Below are positions 24,638 to 33,251 of a stretch of 64,000 nt of DNA, piece after piece. How positions within the stretch are numbered: position 1 is the first letter of the stretch; each line of letters begins with the position of its first letter. The translations under genes were made by a program, and so were the position numbers. Location of the stretch: positions 1 to 64,000 of the forward strand of contig VUAW01000010.1 in assembly GCA_008711135.1 (NCBI GenBank), given 5' to 3'. The stretch comes from Rhodobacteraceae bacterium LNNU 3342. Lineage in GTDB: Bacteria; Pseudomonadota; Alphaproteobacteria; Rhodobacterales; Rhodobacteraceae. The notes beneath the pieces were generated by a model. That model was not told the DNA's origin and did not search any database. It saw only the letters and a program-made list of their open reading frames with translations.

Positions 24638-24907
24638 TCACAACGCCCACAAGACCAGCGGCGGCGCCGACTCGACCTCAAACGCGGCCCAGCCCTCGGG
24701 CGCGGCGGGGGCGACCGGAATCGGCGTGTTGACGTGATAGCCGGGCAGCAGCTCATGCTCGGCAACCGGGCCGCTATCGGTGTCGATCGTGCAGCCGGTC
24801 GGGCGCAACAGCGGCCCGATCGCGGCGACGTCGCCCTCGGGCTCGTCGCCGATCACGGCAAGGGCATGCGGCCCCTGAAAGATCCTGGTCCCCGTCTGTG
24901 CCATCAT
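24638..24907 (-). CDS. Small phage structural-region protein, 89 aa
   Basis: Acidic, Pro/Ala-rich protein (GTRIFQGPHALAVIGDEPEG...). It is compact, with no signal or membrane segment. It lies tightly between the Z-like and 209-aa genes (4-bp overlap upstream, 1-bp gap downstream), so it belongs to the head-tail joining operon. I do not recognise its family. Confidence 0.65.
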   Translation of the reverse strand: MMAQTGTRIFQGPHALAVIGDEPEGDVAAIGPLLRPTGCTIDTDSGPVAEHELLPGYHVNTPIPVAPAAPEGWAAFEVESAPPLVLWAL

Positions 24908-25437
24908 CTGCCCCCTACGCCGAACGCCGTGCGCGCCCGTAAATCCTGCTGAAAGTTCCGCATGAAGATCGCGCCGACCTCGGCAAAAATTCCTGCACCA
25001 ATGATCTCGTCGGCCTGCGCCTTGATCTCTGATGTCTCCACGTCGATCGGCAGCCGACCGGATCCCCGGCGCTTGAACACCTGCTGCCTGCCCCCGCTGT
25101 CGCGGCCGATGAACGCGCCCGGATAGCTGCGGCGGCCAACCTCGACGCCAGCGCCGGTCTGCCGAACGCGCCCCTTGAAGGCGTCGGCTGGCAGGTCGTT
25201 CAAACCGAACCAGAGCTGCAGTCCCCTGCCCTTGCGAATCTCGCGCAGCCGGCGCCGGATCACGGCGGCCGCGCGCAGGTCGAGCCCTTTGACCAGCCGC
25301 CGACTTGCCATGCGGCGCACCGTGGCAGCCGTCCGCTTCAGCGCCCGGGTCCGAGCCGCTTCGACCTGCTTTTCCGTTGCGCCCAAGGCATCGGCGAGCC
25401 CTTTGAGTTCGGCGGCGTCGATCTGCACGCCCAGCAT
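24904..25437 (-). CDS. Minor tail protein Z-like / virion morphogenesis protein
   Basis: A 177-residue basic protein. A coiled-coil N-terminal part (LADALGATEKQVEAARTRALKRTAATVRRM) and a central RRSYPGAFIGRDSGGRQQVFKRRG segment are typical of the prophage minor tail protein Z / gpG-like morphogenesis family, which completes the tail-head interface. It lies between the head-joining gene and tail genes, in the expected place. Confidence 0.78.
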   Translation of the reverse strand: MLGVQIDAAELKGLADALGATEKQVEAARTRALKRTAATVRRMASRRLVKGLDLRAAAVIRRRLREIRKGRGLQLWFGLNDLPADAFKGRVRQTGAGVEVGRRSYPGAFIGRDSGGRQQVFKRRGSGRLPIDVETSEIKAQADEIIGAGIFAEVGAIFMRNFQQDLRARTAFGVGGR

Positions 25438-25442
25438 TGTTG

Positions 25443-25757
25443 CTACTCCTGCAATGTCAGGCGCAGCGTTGCCATGCCGGTGCCGTCAGCTTGGGGCGGG
25501 CCCATCACGTCGAGGACCTTCCCGTTGACCGCCAGAATGTCGCCTCGGGTAACCCCGTTGACTTGGTCGGCGCGGCACAGGAACCGCGGCTGCACCGTGT
25601 CGAGATCGTACTCGCCCAGCTCGGCGTTCAGGAACGGCTCGTCATAGATGCCGCGCACTTCCCGCACCTCGCCGGCCAGCGTCTCGATCCGTGCCACAAC
25701 CGCGAATTCGCCTAGGCGCAGGAAGTCGTCGAGGTTCTCCCAGCCGGGCGACAGCAT
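25443..25757 (-). CDS. Head-tail joining protein
   Basis: A 104-residue small beta-barrel protein (LDDFLRLGEFAVVARIETLAGE, GDILAVNGKVLDVMGPPQADGTGMATLRLTLQE). The pattern matches lambda FII-like head-tail connectors (ATP-binding sugar transporter-like family). It follows the capsid and 97-aa genes in the head operon. Confidence 0.75.
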   Translation of the reverse strand: MLSPGWENLDDFLRLGEFAVVARIETLAGEVREVRGIYDEPFLNAELGEYDLDTVQPRFLCRADQVNGVTRGDILAVNGKVLDVMGPPQADGTGMATLRLTLQE

Positions 25758-25760
25758 GGC

Positions 25761-26054
25761 TCAGGCAGCCCCCTCGATTCTCTCGATTGCGGAAATCAAC
25801 TGGTCCTTCTTCATCTTGCTTGCGTCGGCGATCTGGTATTCCACCGCGAGCTCGCGCAGCTCCGGAACGGTCAGTTCCGACAGCGCGGGAACCGTCTCGC
25901 CCTCGTCGGGCTGGATGGCGTCCAGGACGGCCTTGCCGCGCGCCAGCAGATTGCGCGCGGTCGATCCGTCGACCTCGACGACCTCTCGGGCGCGGCGGAC
26001 CTCGCCTGCGAGCACGATCGCTCCCGTCAGCTTCAACTGAACTCGTTTCGTCAT
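25761..26054 (-). CDS. Small phage head protein with HeH/LEM-like C-terminus
   Basis: A 97-residue protein. The N-terminal half (KRVQLKLTGAIVLAGEVRRAREVVEVDGSTARNLLARGKA) resembles small capsid-region proteins that bind DNA or the capsid. The C-terminal ELTVPELRELAVEYQIADASKMKKDQLISAIE is a helix-extended-loop-helix (Rho-N/SAP-like) nucleic-acid-binding motif. It lies directly after the capsid gene. Confidence 0.7.
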   Translation of the reverse strand: MTKRVQLKLTGAIVLAGEVRRAREVVEVDGSTARNLLARGKAVLDAIQPDEGETVPALSELTVPELRELAVEYQIADASKMKKDQLISAIERIEGAA

Positions 26055-26116
26055 GTCGGACCCTCTGTATTATCAGCCCGGGGCTGCAACGCGCGGCCCC
26101 GGTTCTCTTGCCGGGA

Positions 26117-28153
26117 TTACTGGCCGGAAGCGGCGGAACGTCCGACAGCAAAGCTCTCCGTGCGCCGCAGCACGAAATCGACGTCCTGAAATGCAACGAT
26201 GCGAAGGCGGCCCTTGGCGCTGTGCGTGTAGGGGTCGACGTTGATCTCAAGGCCGCCCCAAAGGCCGATCAGCGCGTCGGCAAAGTTGCCGAAGATCACG
26301 TCGCCGTTCTCGATCTGGTTCGTCACCTCGGCGCGGTAGCCGTTGACCGTGTTGCCGGTTTCCCAAAGCACGCCCTGATCGGTCCCGCCCGCGAATTTCG
26401 GCGTCGTCTTCATGTGCCCCCGCATGCGCGCATTCAGCACATAAGCCATGCTTGCGACGTCGGCATTGTCCGCGGCGATCTCGCTTTCCATCGCGACGGC
26501 GTCGGCATAGGACGGCAGACCGCCAGCCGCCGCAAACTCGACGGCGTTTATCCCGTTATAGTTCACGATGCCGCGCGGCTGGTTCCCGGCGCCTGAACCA
26601 TAGAAGAACGCCTTGTCGATCGTAAGCGCCAGCGCGGCGGCCAGGTCCCGGCGTACCAGTGCCTCGACGTCAAGCGACGACTGCAGCAACAGCTTCCGGG
26701 TAATTTCCGACAGCGCAGCGACCGTCTTCGGGGTCATGCCGATCTGGTCGAGCTCTAGGTTCTGCTCCGGCGCATCCTCGTCCTCGCCAATCCAGTAGCC
26801 GGTCGCCCCCGAAACCTGCCGCGGCACCAGGATGTTTCCGACCAGACCACCCATGCTGGTGCCAAGGCGCATCGCAACGGCGCGGTTGCGCAGCATCTCG
26901 ACGAACGACTGCGACAGCAGGTCGGTTGCAATCGAGTAACCGCCCGTTTCGCCCGGCGCCGCGCCGCTGGTCGCGGTCGTCAGGGTGCGTCGCAGCACGT
27001 CGGGCGGGATCAGGATGCCTTCAGGGTCCCGGCCCAGCTGCCGCGCGGCGGCCCGGCTGGCGTCGAATTCAAGCGCGGCAGCCTCCTGCGCGCTGCGGTC
27101 GGTCGGATTTGCCAAGGCGCGCAGCGCACGAACAAACGAAAACTGCCGCACCTCGCAGTCGCTCAGGCCGACATCGCCATCGCCGCCGTCGTGCAGCAGG
27201 TTGCCGCCGCGGCTCTGGTTCATGTGTTCCAGCAGCGCGGCCTGGAATGCCTCGGGGGTCGCGCCATCACGCACGTGATCGCGGGCGAGATCGGCCGCGC
27301 CGTAACGCTCGCCCATTTCCAGGATCATCCGCGTCCGGTTCTGCTCGGCCTCGGTCGCAGCGCGACAGGCGGCGTTTAGGTCATCCCCGGCCCGTTCGAT
27401 CACTTCGAGAACCTCGACGATCTGGTCGTTCTCATCCACCTTTGCACGCACAAGGTTGCCCTGGGCGTCGCGCAGCACCTTCGTTTTCATGTTTCGCACC
27501 TTCCGTTGTTGCGATGCCTCGTCAGCGGGCAACCCGCTTGTGCCGTCAGTATCGCTGGCCTCGGCGTGGGCTTCCTCTGGCGGGTTCTCGGCGCGGCGGC
27601 CAATCCCGACGCTCGGGTCGGCCGGAACGCTGACGATCGAAATTTCATGGGGCTCCCATTCCGTGACGCGAACGAGATCAGTCTGGCCCTTGCGGGTCTC
27701 GACCTCGATCTTGCGAACGGAATAGCCGACCGAAACGTGCCGGCGGATCCCGTCGACGATGTCCTGCCAGATCTCCTGCCCTCGGGCCGACCGGCTGAAC
27801 CGGACAACGGCTCGGCCGCGCCGGTCGTCGTCGATGGTCACCCGCTCGACAACGCCGACCTGATCGCGCCAGTCGTGGTCGACCAGCAGCGCGGCACCGT
27901 TTTCCATCCGGCTCAGCACGACAGCTCCCGGTGAATGGTCCAGAACCTCGTCACCAAACCATCGGGCGACTGGCGCCTCGGATGAGAACGCAAGGTCGAC
28001 CGTCCGCGCCTCCTCGTCGATTGTCGCGACCTCGCCGACCCGGGAAAGCCCGGCGCTCCCAGCCTTCGCGTTGATCTGTTCTGGCGTGATCCCGCGCGTC
28101 AGGTCGAGTCCGACCAGCGCCGCGCTAAACGCCAGCGTCTTGCTGTGCAGCAT
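26117..28153 (-). CDS. Prohead protease-major capsid protein fusion
   Basis: A single 678-residue frame. Residues ~20-200 form an HK97-type prohead serine protease (HEISIVSVPADPSVGIG, RRHVSVGYSVRKIEV, with a plausible Ser/His core). Residues ~222-678 form an HK97-fold major capsid protein (delta-like coiled coil EVLEVIERAGDDLNAACRAA, then FVRALRALANP, SMGGLVGNILVPRQVSG, TRKLLLQSSLDVEALVRRDLA, and the C-terminal HSAKGRLRIVAFQDVDFVLRR). The start at 28153 overlaps the portal gene. An internal ATG at 27490 behind GGAAGG could yield free capsid protein (457 aa). The fused order would give self-cleaved capsids. Confidence 0.92.
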   Translation of the reverse strand: MLHSKTLAFSAALVGLDLTRGITPEQINAKAGSAGLSRVGEVATIDEEARTVDLAFSSEAPVARWFGDEVLDHSPGAVVLSRMENGAALLVDHDWRDQVGVVERVTIDDDRRGRAVVRFSRSARGQEIWQDIVDGIRRHVSVGYSVRKIEVETRKGQTDLVRVTEWEPHEISIVSVPADPSVGIGRRAENPPEEAHAEASDTDGTSGLPADEASQQRKVRNMKTKVLRDAQGNLVRAKVDENDQIVEVLEVIERAGDDLNAACRAATEAEQNRTRMILEMGERYGAADLARDHVRDGATPEAFQAALLEHMNQSRGGNLLHDGGDGDVGLSDCEVRQFSFVRALRALANPTDRSAQEAAALEFDASRAAARQLGRDPEGILIPPDVLRRTLTTATSGAAPGETGGYSIATDLLSQSFVEMLRNRAVAMRLGTSMGGLVGNILVPRQVSGATGYWIGEDEDAPEQNLELDQIGMTPKTVAALSEITRKLLLQSSLDVEALVRRDLAAALALTIDKAFFYGSGAGNQPRGIVNYNGINAVEFAAAGGLPSYADAVAMESEIAADNADVASMAYVLNARMRGHMKTTPKFAGGTDQGVLWETGNTVNGYRAEVTNQIENGDVIFGNFADALIGLWGGLEINVDPYTHSAKGRLRIVAFQDVDFVLRRTESFAVGRSAASGQ
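27572..27583 (-). promoter_or_regulatory. 12-bp repeated element, copy C (inside the protease linker)
   Basis: CCGCCAGAGGAA on the minus strand, 81 bp before the internal capsid start at 27490. In the reading frame it encodes PPEE. Same 12-mer and orientation as copies A, B and D. Confidence 0.45.
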
Positions 28154-29687
28154 TGCCGCCCCCTTCCTGTTTCTGCCCCATCGCGGCCATGATGAATTTC
28201 TCGGGGATCCCCGCCGAGCGCATGGCCTCAATGTCCGACGCCATCTCGCGCCAGACCGTGTCGGGATCCCGCCCAGTGTCGCGAATGATCTGCCCCGGCG
28301 ACGCGAGCATGTTGTTCTTACTGTCGATCGACGCCTTGACCTCGGCGCTCGGGTCAATCCATGCCCAGCGCCGCGGCTGCCACATGACTCGGCGGAACTT
28401 GTCGATCTTCGCGGCGGGCAACGGGCTACCGCTCGGCAGGCGAATCCTGCCGGCTAGTAGTGCCCGCGGCAGCCATTCCTCGAACACCGGCTCGATCAGC
28501 TGCTCGATCAGCCATTCCTGTAGATCTTTCCAACTCTCGCGCTCGTCGAGCGCCCCCTGCCGGATCGAGGAGAAATTTACGTTCTCCAGGTCGTTCGCCA
28601 GGTTGTTGTAGGCAACCCCCAGGCCCGAGGCCATCCCACGCAGCATCGCCTTGATGAAGACCGCAAACTCGCCGCTCGGGTACTGCGGGTTCACTTCCTT
28701 CATCTTCAAGCCGGGCGGCAGCTCCTGGTAGACCCCGGGCTCAACCTCCATCGTCACTTCTTCGTCGAGATCGTCCTCGGGATCCGGTCCGTACCCTTCT
28801 TCCCACTCGAAAAACCCGCCCTTGGCTGCGCCGACGCGGGCGTTCACAAGGGCTGCGTTCTCGAACCCCTTCATCATTTGCATGCGCCACAGGGCGGTTG
28901 CCGTCCAAGGCAGCCCGCGTTTCTGCCCGACCATTTCGTCGAGGAACCCGTGAATGATCTCGTTGGCCGGAACGCGAACAAACCGGCGCCCGCCATAGTG
29001 GTAATCCGCCTGCTCGTCGTCGGTCGCCGTGAAGTAATACGCCGTTGGCTTGCCGTAGCGGCTGAACTCGATTCCGTGCCGGACGAACGTCCCGTCGCGG
29101 CGCCGCGCCTCGTCGAAATCGACGGGGCAACGCTGCGGATCGAGGGCCTGCAGCGCGAACCCCCACTCGCCGGCCGCAGTCCCGAACACCTTGCGGAACA
29201 TGAACTCGCCGTCTTTCGCCGCGCTGACGACGGCCCCGCCTTGCATGGCGCGCCACGACCGGCGCCCGGTAATGTCGCAGTTCTGCGCCTTGCTCCATTC
29301 CCGGAACGCTTCCTCGATCGCCTCGCCGGCGTCGTTGTCGACGGTCCCGTTCGCGTCTTTCGGCTGCGCTTGCAGCTGCACGCCCCGCGGCCCCACGATG
29401 TTCTGCCGGCACATGCGCAGGAACGAACGCATGTAGTCGTTGTTCGTGGCCTGCTCACGCGAACGCGCGACAAGGATCCGTTGATTTCGCCGGATAACAT
29501 CGTCTGCCGGCAGCGGCGTCGTTGGCCAATCGCCCTCTAGGCGCCCTGTGCGAGCGCCGTCGAACATGCGCGCCATCATGCGGCCGAACGCAGGCAGGCG
29601 CCGGCCGGGCCGCGGCAGCGCAGCAGGCGACGTGGCGGCCGTCTCAATCGCTGTGTCGGCGATGCTCCGCTTCAAAAATCCCAGCAC
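28125..29687 (-). CDS. Phage portal protein (lambda family)
   Basis: A 520-residue portal that forms the dodecameric DNA-entry ring at one capsid vertex. Family marks are RRNQRILVARSREQATNNDYMRSFLRMC, the central GIEFSRYGKPTAYYF, and RGMASGLGVAYNNLANDLENVNFSSIRQGALDERESWKD, here cited as residues ~370-405. The C-terminus is disordered (MGQKQEGGGNAAQQDAGV). It overlaps the protease-capsid start by 29 bp. Confidence 0.95.
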   Translation of the reverse strand: MLGFLKRSIADTAIETAATSPAALPRPGRRLPAFGRMMARMFDGARTGRLEGDWPTTPLPADDVIRRNQRILVARSREQATNNDYMRSFLRMCRQNIVGPRGVQLQAQPKDANGTVDNDAGEAIEEAFREWSKAQNCDITGRRSWRAMQGGAVVSAAKDGEFMFRKVFGTAAGEWGFALQALDPQRCPVDFDEARRRDGTFVRHGIEFSRYGKPTAYYFTATDDEQADYHYGGRRFVRVPANEIIHGFLDEMVGQKRGLPWTATALWRMQMMKGFENAALVNARVGAAKGGFFEWEEGYGPDPEDDLDEEVTMEVEPGVYQELPPGLKMKEVNPQYPSGEFAVFIKAMLRGMASGLGVAYNNLANDLENVNFSSIRQGALDERESWKDLQEWLIEQLIEPVFEEWLPRALLAGRIRLPSGSPLPAAKIDKFRRVMWQPRRWAWIDPSAEVKASIDSKNNMLASPGQIIRDTGRDPDTVWREMASDIEAMRSAGIPEKFIMAAMGQKQEGGGNAAQQDAGV

Positions 29688-30233
29688 TTAACAGAACCTC
29701 ACTTTGACTTGCCGGCCGAGCAGCCCCTTGCCTTGCGCCGCCATCTTCTCGCGGCGCAGCTCGGCGCGGTAACGGTCGCGCAACAGCAGCAGGTCAGGGA
29801 TCGGCGTACGCGCCAGCGACCGGTTGTTGATCTGGTAAGACTGCTGATCGAGCGACGCCCGGCCCTCGATCACGGCCTCGATCGCCCGCAGGACGCGCTC
29901 GGCGTGTGATCGGCCGTCGAACCCCGCAGCGGCAACTGCAAGGTCTAGCTCGACCGTTAGCTGACCCTCGTCAATCTGAACAACGTCATCACCCCGCGTC
30001 GCGCGCAGTACCCACCAATAAACTCCAGGCGCCCATTCGGACGTGACCGGCGCCGAAACCTTGAAATGGTGCTGCCGATCGGCCGCGACCGCCGGCACGT
30101 CAATAGCGGCTGGCCCCCGCAGGATCAGGGAAACTGCCCAATCCGGGGCCGGATAGGCGGTTTTTGTTACCCTGAAATCGAGATTTACCCCCGCAGAAAT
30201 TCGCTCAGGAACTAGCCCCATCCGTTCACCCAT
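29688..30233 (-). CDS. Head-tail/gpW-like phage protein, 181 aa
   Basis: The N-terminal ~110 residues form a beta-rich domain (VNLDFRVTKTAYPAPDWAVSLILRG, WAPGVYWWVLRAT). The C-terminal ~60 residues are helical (SLDQQSYQINNRSLARTPIPDLLLLRDRYRAELRREK), resembling the gpW head-tail connector of lambda, which lies at this place between terminase and portal. The start at 30233, or 30221 (MGLVPER), overlaps the terminase gene. A copy of the 12-bp element lies 71 bp upstream. Fusion of two domains is unusual for this position. Confidence 0.65.
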   Translation of the reverse strand: MGERMGLVPERISAGVNLDFRVTKTAYPAPDWAVSLILRGPAAIDVPAVAADRQHHFKVSAPVTSEWAPGVYWWVLRATRGDDVVQIDEGQLTVELDLAVAAAGFDGRSHAERVLRAIEAVIEGRASLDQQSYQINNRSLARTPIPDLLLLRDRYRAELRREKMAAQGKGLLGRQVKVRFC

Positions 30234-32233
30234 CCAGAGATCCGACGACGCGGCCGCGAGCGCGCCGATCGTTTCGGCTTACTCTGTGGCTCTGCGGCGT
30301 TCGGTTCCTCTGGCGGGTTTTTCGGCGCGGTACTCGGGCGAGGCGGCATACGCTTCGGCCGCGCCGTGTTCTCGGGCTCGTCCGGGATGTCGTCACGCGG
30401 CGGTTCCAGCACCCCGAGCCGTCTCACTGCGGCCGGTATGTCTGGGTTGATGATCTTCAGCGCTGCATAGGCATAGACCCGGCAATCAAGCGCTTCGTTC
30501 CGCGGGCGGGTCTGATACCACTCCCGATATGGTACGCCCTTGATGTGCTTCACGACCAGCCGTTCCGCGGTTGCCTGGTCAAACCATTCGGGGTCCCGGT
30601 CCCTGGGAAAATGGCAATAGCCGGGCCCGGTCGTAGTCAGTGCAAAGCGGCGCATGACGATCAGCTTTGCCTCGTTACTCCCCACAGTGAACAGATCAAC
30701 CTTCCGGGCACGCCGGCCGCTGCGCTTGCGACTGGGGGAACTGACGACTGGGCTGCCCCAGTTCCCGCCCCCTTTGACGGCAAACAGCCGGTGGCCGCGG
30801 CGCTTGCGCACGTATTCATAGGCCGCTTGGGTATAGCCAGAGTTGCCACCGGTATCCAAGGCAGCGGCGCTGATGCCGAGCTGGGCGCCAGACTGGTGCA
30901 GGAAGGTCTGGGACAGATAATCGTCCAGATCCTCCCAGACCTCGTCGCGCAGCGGATCGCCCCACAGCACCTTGTAGTCGATCGACCAGCTTTCTTCCCC
31001 AAGACCCCATGCGACCGTCTCAACTTCCAGACGATCCTCCTGCATGTCGATGCCTGCGGTCAGCACCGCCCCGCCCTGCGGCACGGGCGCCGCATATTCC
31101 TCTGCCCGAGCCATTAGTTCGCTGGCGTCGTTCTGGTCGCCGTGTTCCTCCCAGGTCTCGGCCAGACTGACGTTGACGAAGGTCTGCAGGTCGTTTGCGG
31201 CCTTCTTTTCCAGAAACGACTGGACGATGCTCGACAGCTTGCGAAAGCATGAATACAGCTCGCTCAGGTGAAACGACGCATGCCCGCGGAACGGTTTTGC
31301 TGCCTTCCAGCCCGCCCCCATCTTCTCTGCGTTGCGGATCGCGGCGACGCGTTCGCCGTCGCTCCACGCTCTGCCGCAGGTGACTTCTCCCGTCTCCGGG
31401 TCATGGGCCTGGCACACATAGCGCGCAGTCAGCGGCAGATCCTCGCCCGCCTCGTCCCTATCCCACTTCACGCCCGCCCATTTCAGGGGCTGGTGGGTAC
31501 CGCAATGCGGGCAGGCAACATGAAAGCGGCGCTGATCGCCCTGCTCGAACGCATTTTCAATAAAGCTCACACCTTTGATCGTCGGCGTAGAGATCGTGAT
31601 AAGCTTCTTGTCATCCTCGAACGTGGCCGCACGCTGCCATAGCAGGCTGACCGGATGGCCTTCGGCCGTTCGATCGTAACCGTCCACCTCGTCGCAAACG
31701 ATAAAGGGCGCTGACCGACCGCGCATCGTCTTGGGCGAGCCGGCCCAGCTGAACATGATGAACCCACCGGGATAGGACTTCATGCGCTGGTTGTTTATAC
31801 CGTCCCGGCCCCGCGGCTTGGCGATCGTACTGCGCAGATCTTCGTTGGCGTCGATCAGCGGGTTGAACTTGGTTTCCAGCCAGGTCTGCAGATCGCCCTG
31901 GCTCGGCTGCATCATGATTTGCGAGGTAGGATTCTGGCCGATGCGATAGCCCTGCGCGCACAGCGCCAACAGCGTCTTGCCCACCTGCGCGCCCCATTGC
32001 AGCGTGATCTGGTGGCATGAAGGATCGGCCGTTAGATCAAGCGGCTCCCGCTGATACGGGGCATTGTCGAACCGGATCAGCCCGGGGATAGCGTTTCCGA
32101 CGGGGATCTTGACGTTCTGCTCCGCCCATTGGCTGGGCTTGAGGTTGGGCGGCGGACGCAGCTGCCGGGATGCCCGCGCGACGGCAGCGGCCACTATGGC
32201 CGCGTTGGCGAAATCGCGGGCTGCAAAGCTCAT
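30212..32233 (-). CDS. Terminase large subunit (lambda gpA-type)
   Basis: A 673-residue DNA-packaging motor. The N-terminal ATPase has a Walker A variant (GAQVGKT, ~residues 80-86), TSQIMMQPSQGDLQTWLETKF and the DEVDGYD Walker B region. The C-terminal part is an endonuclease (VAWGLGEESWSIDYKVLWGDP, GGNSGYTQAAYEY and conserved Asp residues). The last ~60 residues are a Pro/Arg-rich disordered tail (NPPEEPNAAEPQSKPKRSARSRPRR in part) that contains 12-bp element copy D. Overlaps the small subunit by 4 bp. Confidence 0.95.
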   Translation of the reverse strand: MSFAARDFANAAIVAAAVARASRQLRPPPNLKPSQWAEQNVKIPVGNAIPGLIRFDNAPYQREPLDLTADPSCHQITLQWGAQVGKTLLALCAQGYRIGQNPTSQIMMQPSQGDLQTWLETKFNPLIDANEDLRSTIAKPRGRDGINNQRMKSYPGGFIMFSWAGSPKTMRGRSAPFIVCDEVDGYDRTAEGHPVSLLWQRAATFEDDKKLITISTPTIKGVSFIENAFEQGDQRRFHVACPHCGTHQPLKWAGVKWDRDEAGEDLPLTARYVCQAHDPETGEVTCGRAWSDGERVAAIRNAEKMGAGWKAAKPFRGHASFHLSELYSCFRKLSSIVQSFLEKKAANDLQTFVNVSLAETWEEHGDQNDASELMARAEEYAAPVPQGGAVLTAGIDMQEDRLEVETVAWGLGEESWSIDYKVLWGDPLRDEVWEDLDDYLSQTFLHQSGAQLGISAAALDTGGNSGYTQAAYEYVRKRRGHRLFAVKGGGNWGSPVVSSPSRKRSGRRARKVDLFTVGSNEAKLIVMRRFALTTTGPGYCHFPRDRDPEWFDQATAERLVVKHIKGVPYREWYQTRPRNEALDCRVYAYAALKIINPDIPAAVRRLGVLEPPRDDIPDEPENTARPKRMPPRPSTAPKNPPEEPNAAEPQSKPKRSARSRPRRRISGWVNGWG
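30305..30316 (-). promoter_or_regulatory. 12-bp repeated element, copy D (end of terminase gene)
   Basis: CCGCCAGAGGAA on the minus strand, 71 bp before the start of the 181-aa gpW-like gene and inside the 3' end of the terminase gene. Same 12-mer and orientation as the other copies. Confidence 0.45.
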
Positions 32234-32760
32234 TCGTCTTCGCCATCATCGTCAGGTTCAAGTTCGGCCACATCCACCAGCGAAGACTGCGAAAGCGCTA
32301 CCAGGGCCTGATCCACCTCGTCCAGCAGAACCGCTTTGAAACGGGCTTCGTCCGTCTCTCCCACCAGCTGGCGCACCGCCCGGCTTGGTACGTTCCGCAT
32401 GGCCGCACGTACTTCGGCAAACGCGCTCTGCATCGCCTTTTCCATCTGCCAGACCGGGGCCACCTCTTCCAATTCTTTCGCAAGTGCCAGTTCCTCGCGC
32501 GCAGTCTGTGCCGCAAGCCTTCGTCGCGTAAGTTCTTCATATCCCAGTTCGGACACGCCCCGTGCCTCGTCCCGGATCTTCTGTTCACGCCATGCGGCAA
32601 CGTCTGCCGTGTTGAACACCCAAGCCTTGCCCTTGCCGCCTCGCTCCACGGACGGGCAACCGGTACGCACCCAGTGGTCGATAGTGGGCATTGCGACGCC
32701 GAAAAACTCGGCAAGTTCCGTCCTGTTGACGGCTTTCCCTGTTCCCTTGCGATTGCTCAT
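32230..32760 (-). CDS. Terminase small subunit (Nu1-like)
   Basis: A 176-residue DNA-recognition subunit. It starts at 32760 (MSNRKGTGKAVNRTELAEFFGV). The N-terminal winged helix is MerR/Nu1-like (FFGVAMPTIDHWVRTGCP...GKAWVFNTADVAAW, residues ~15-60). A coiled coil follows (LTRRRLAAQTAREELALAKELEE), and the acidic C-terminus (AELEPDDDGEDE) contacts the large subunit. The long open frame upstream to 32895 lacks support. Confidence 0.9.
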   Translation of the reverse strand: MSNRKGTGKAVNRTELAEFFGVAMPTIDHWVRTGCPSVERGGKGKAWVFNTADVAAWREQKIRDEARGVSELGYEELTRRRLAAQTAREELALAKELEEVAPVWQMEKAMQSAFAEVRAAMRNVPSRAVRQLVGETDEARFKAVLLDEVDQALVALSQSSLVDVAELEPDDDGEDE

Positions 32761-32863
32761 AGCGGCCTGTGTATAATAATAACCCGTCGTTCTGTCCTGC
32801 TCGCACAAATGGTTTTCTGCGGTGGCCTCATACCCGCGCGCCATACCCCCGCGAAAGGACCCA

Positions 32864-33088
32864 TCATTTCGCGCCAGCGGCCGCACATCCGTCATCCAGT
32901 GCGCGCACCAGCCGGGCCCCGGTCAGCACAACGCCATCGGGCGTGTCGTCGCGCCGCAGCTCACGCACGTGATCGTCGCGCAGCTCGCGCGTGCCGGCGC
33001 AGAAGGCAGGTTCGCTAATGCTCTCCATCGTGGCGGCGGTGCAGCCAGTTACGAGCAGCATCAGCGTCAGGCATGGAACGCTTCGCAT
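32864..33088 (-). CDS. Rz1-like outer-membrane spanin lipoprotein
   Basis: A 74-residue lipoprotein. MRSVPCLTLMLLVTGCTAA has a lipobox (LVTG-Cys), so it is exported and lipid-anchored. It is nested within and overlaps the 3' part of the Rz-like gene (33015-33251) in another frame, the hallmark of Rz/Rz1 spanin pairs. The partner proteins bridge the envelope and disrupt the outer membrane in the last step of lysis. Confidence 0.75.
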   Translation of the reverse strand: MRSVPCLTLMLLVTGCTAATMESISEPAFCAGTRELRDDHVRELRRDDTPDGVVLTGARLVRALDDGCAAAGAK

Positions 33089-33251
33089 GGTCGATCCTCT
33101 CACGGGTCTTGATGTGGGTCTCAAGGTCCTGCGCCCTCAGCCGATCAAGCGTGTCATTCACAGCCCTGTTCACCGCCTGCGATCGCCAGCGCAGCAGCCC
33201 CAGCACGAATGCCAAGGCCAGAACCGCATAGATTTGCAGCCGAATCCACAT
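33015..33251 (-). CDS. Rz-like inner-membrane spanin
   Basis: A 78-residue protein starting MWIRLQIYAVLALAFVLGLL, a single N-terminal signal-anchor helix, followed by a coiled coil (RSQAVNRAVNDTLDRLRAQDLETHIKTRERIDHAKR, here residues ~22-57). This is the i-spanin topology. It starts 1 bp from the endolysin stop and overlaps the Rz1-like gene by 74 bp. Confidence 0.75.
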   Translation of the reverse strand: MWIRLQIYAVLALAFVLGLLRWRSQAVNRAVNDTLDRLRAQDLETHIKTRERIDHAKRSMPDADAARNWLHRRHDGEH

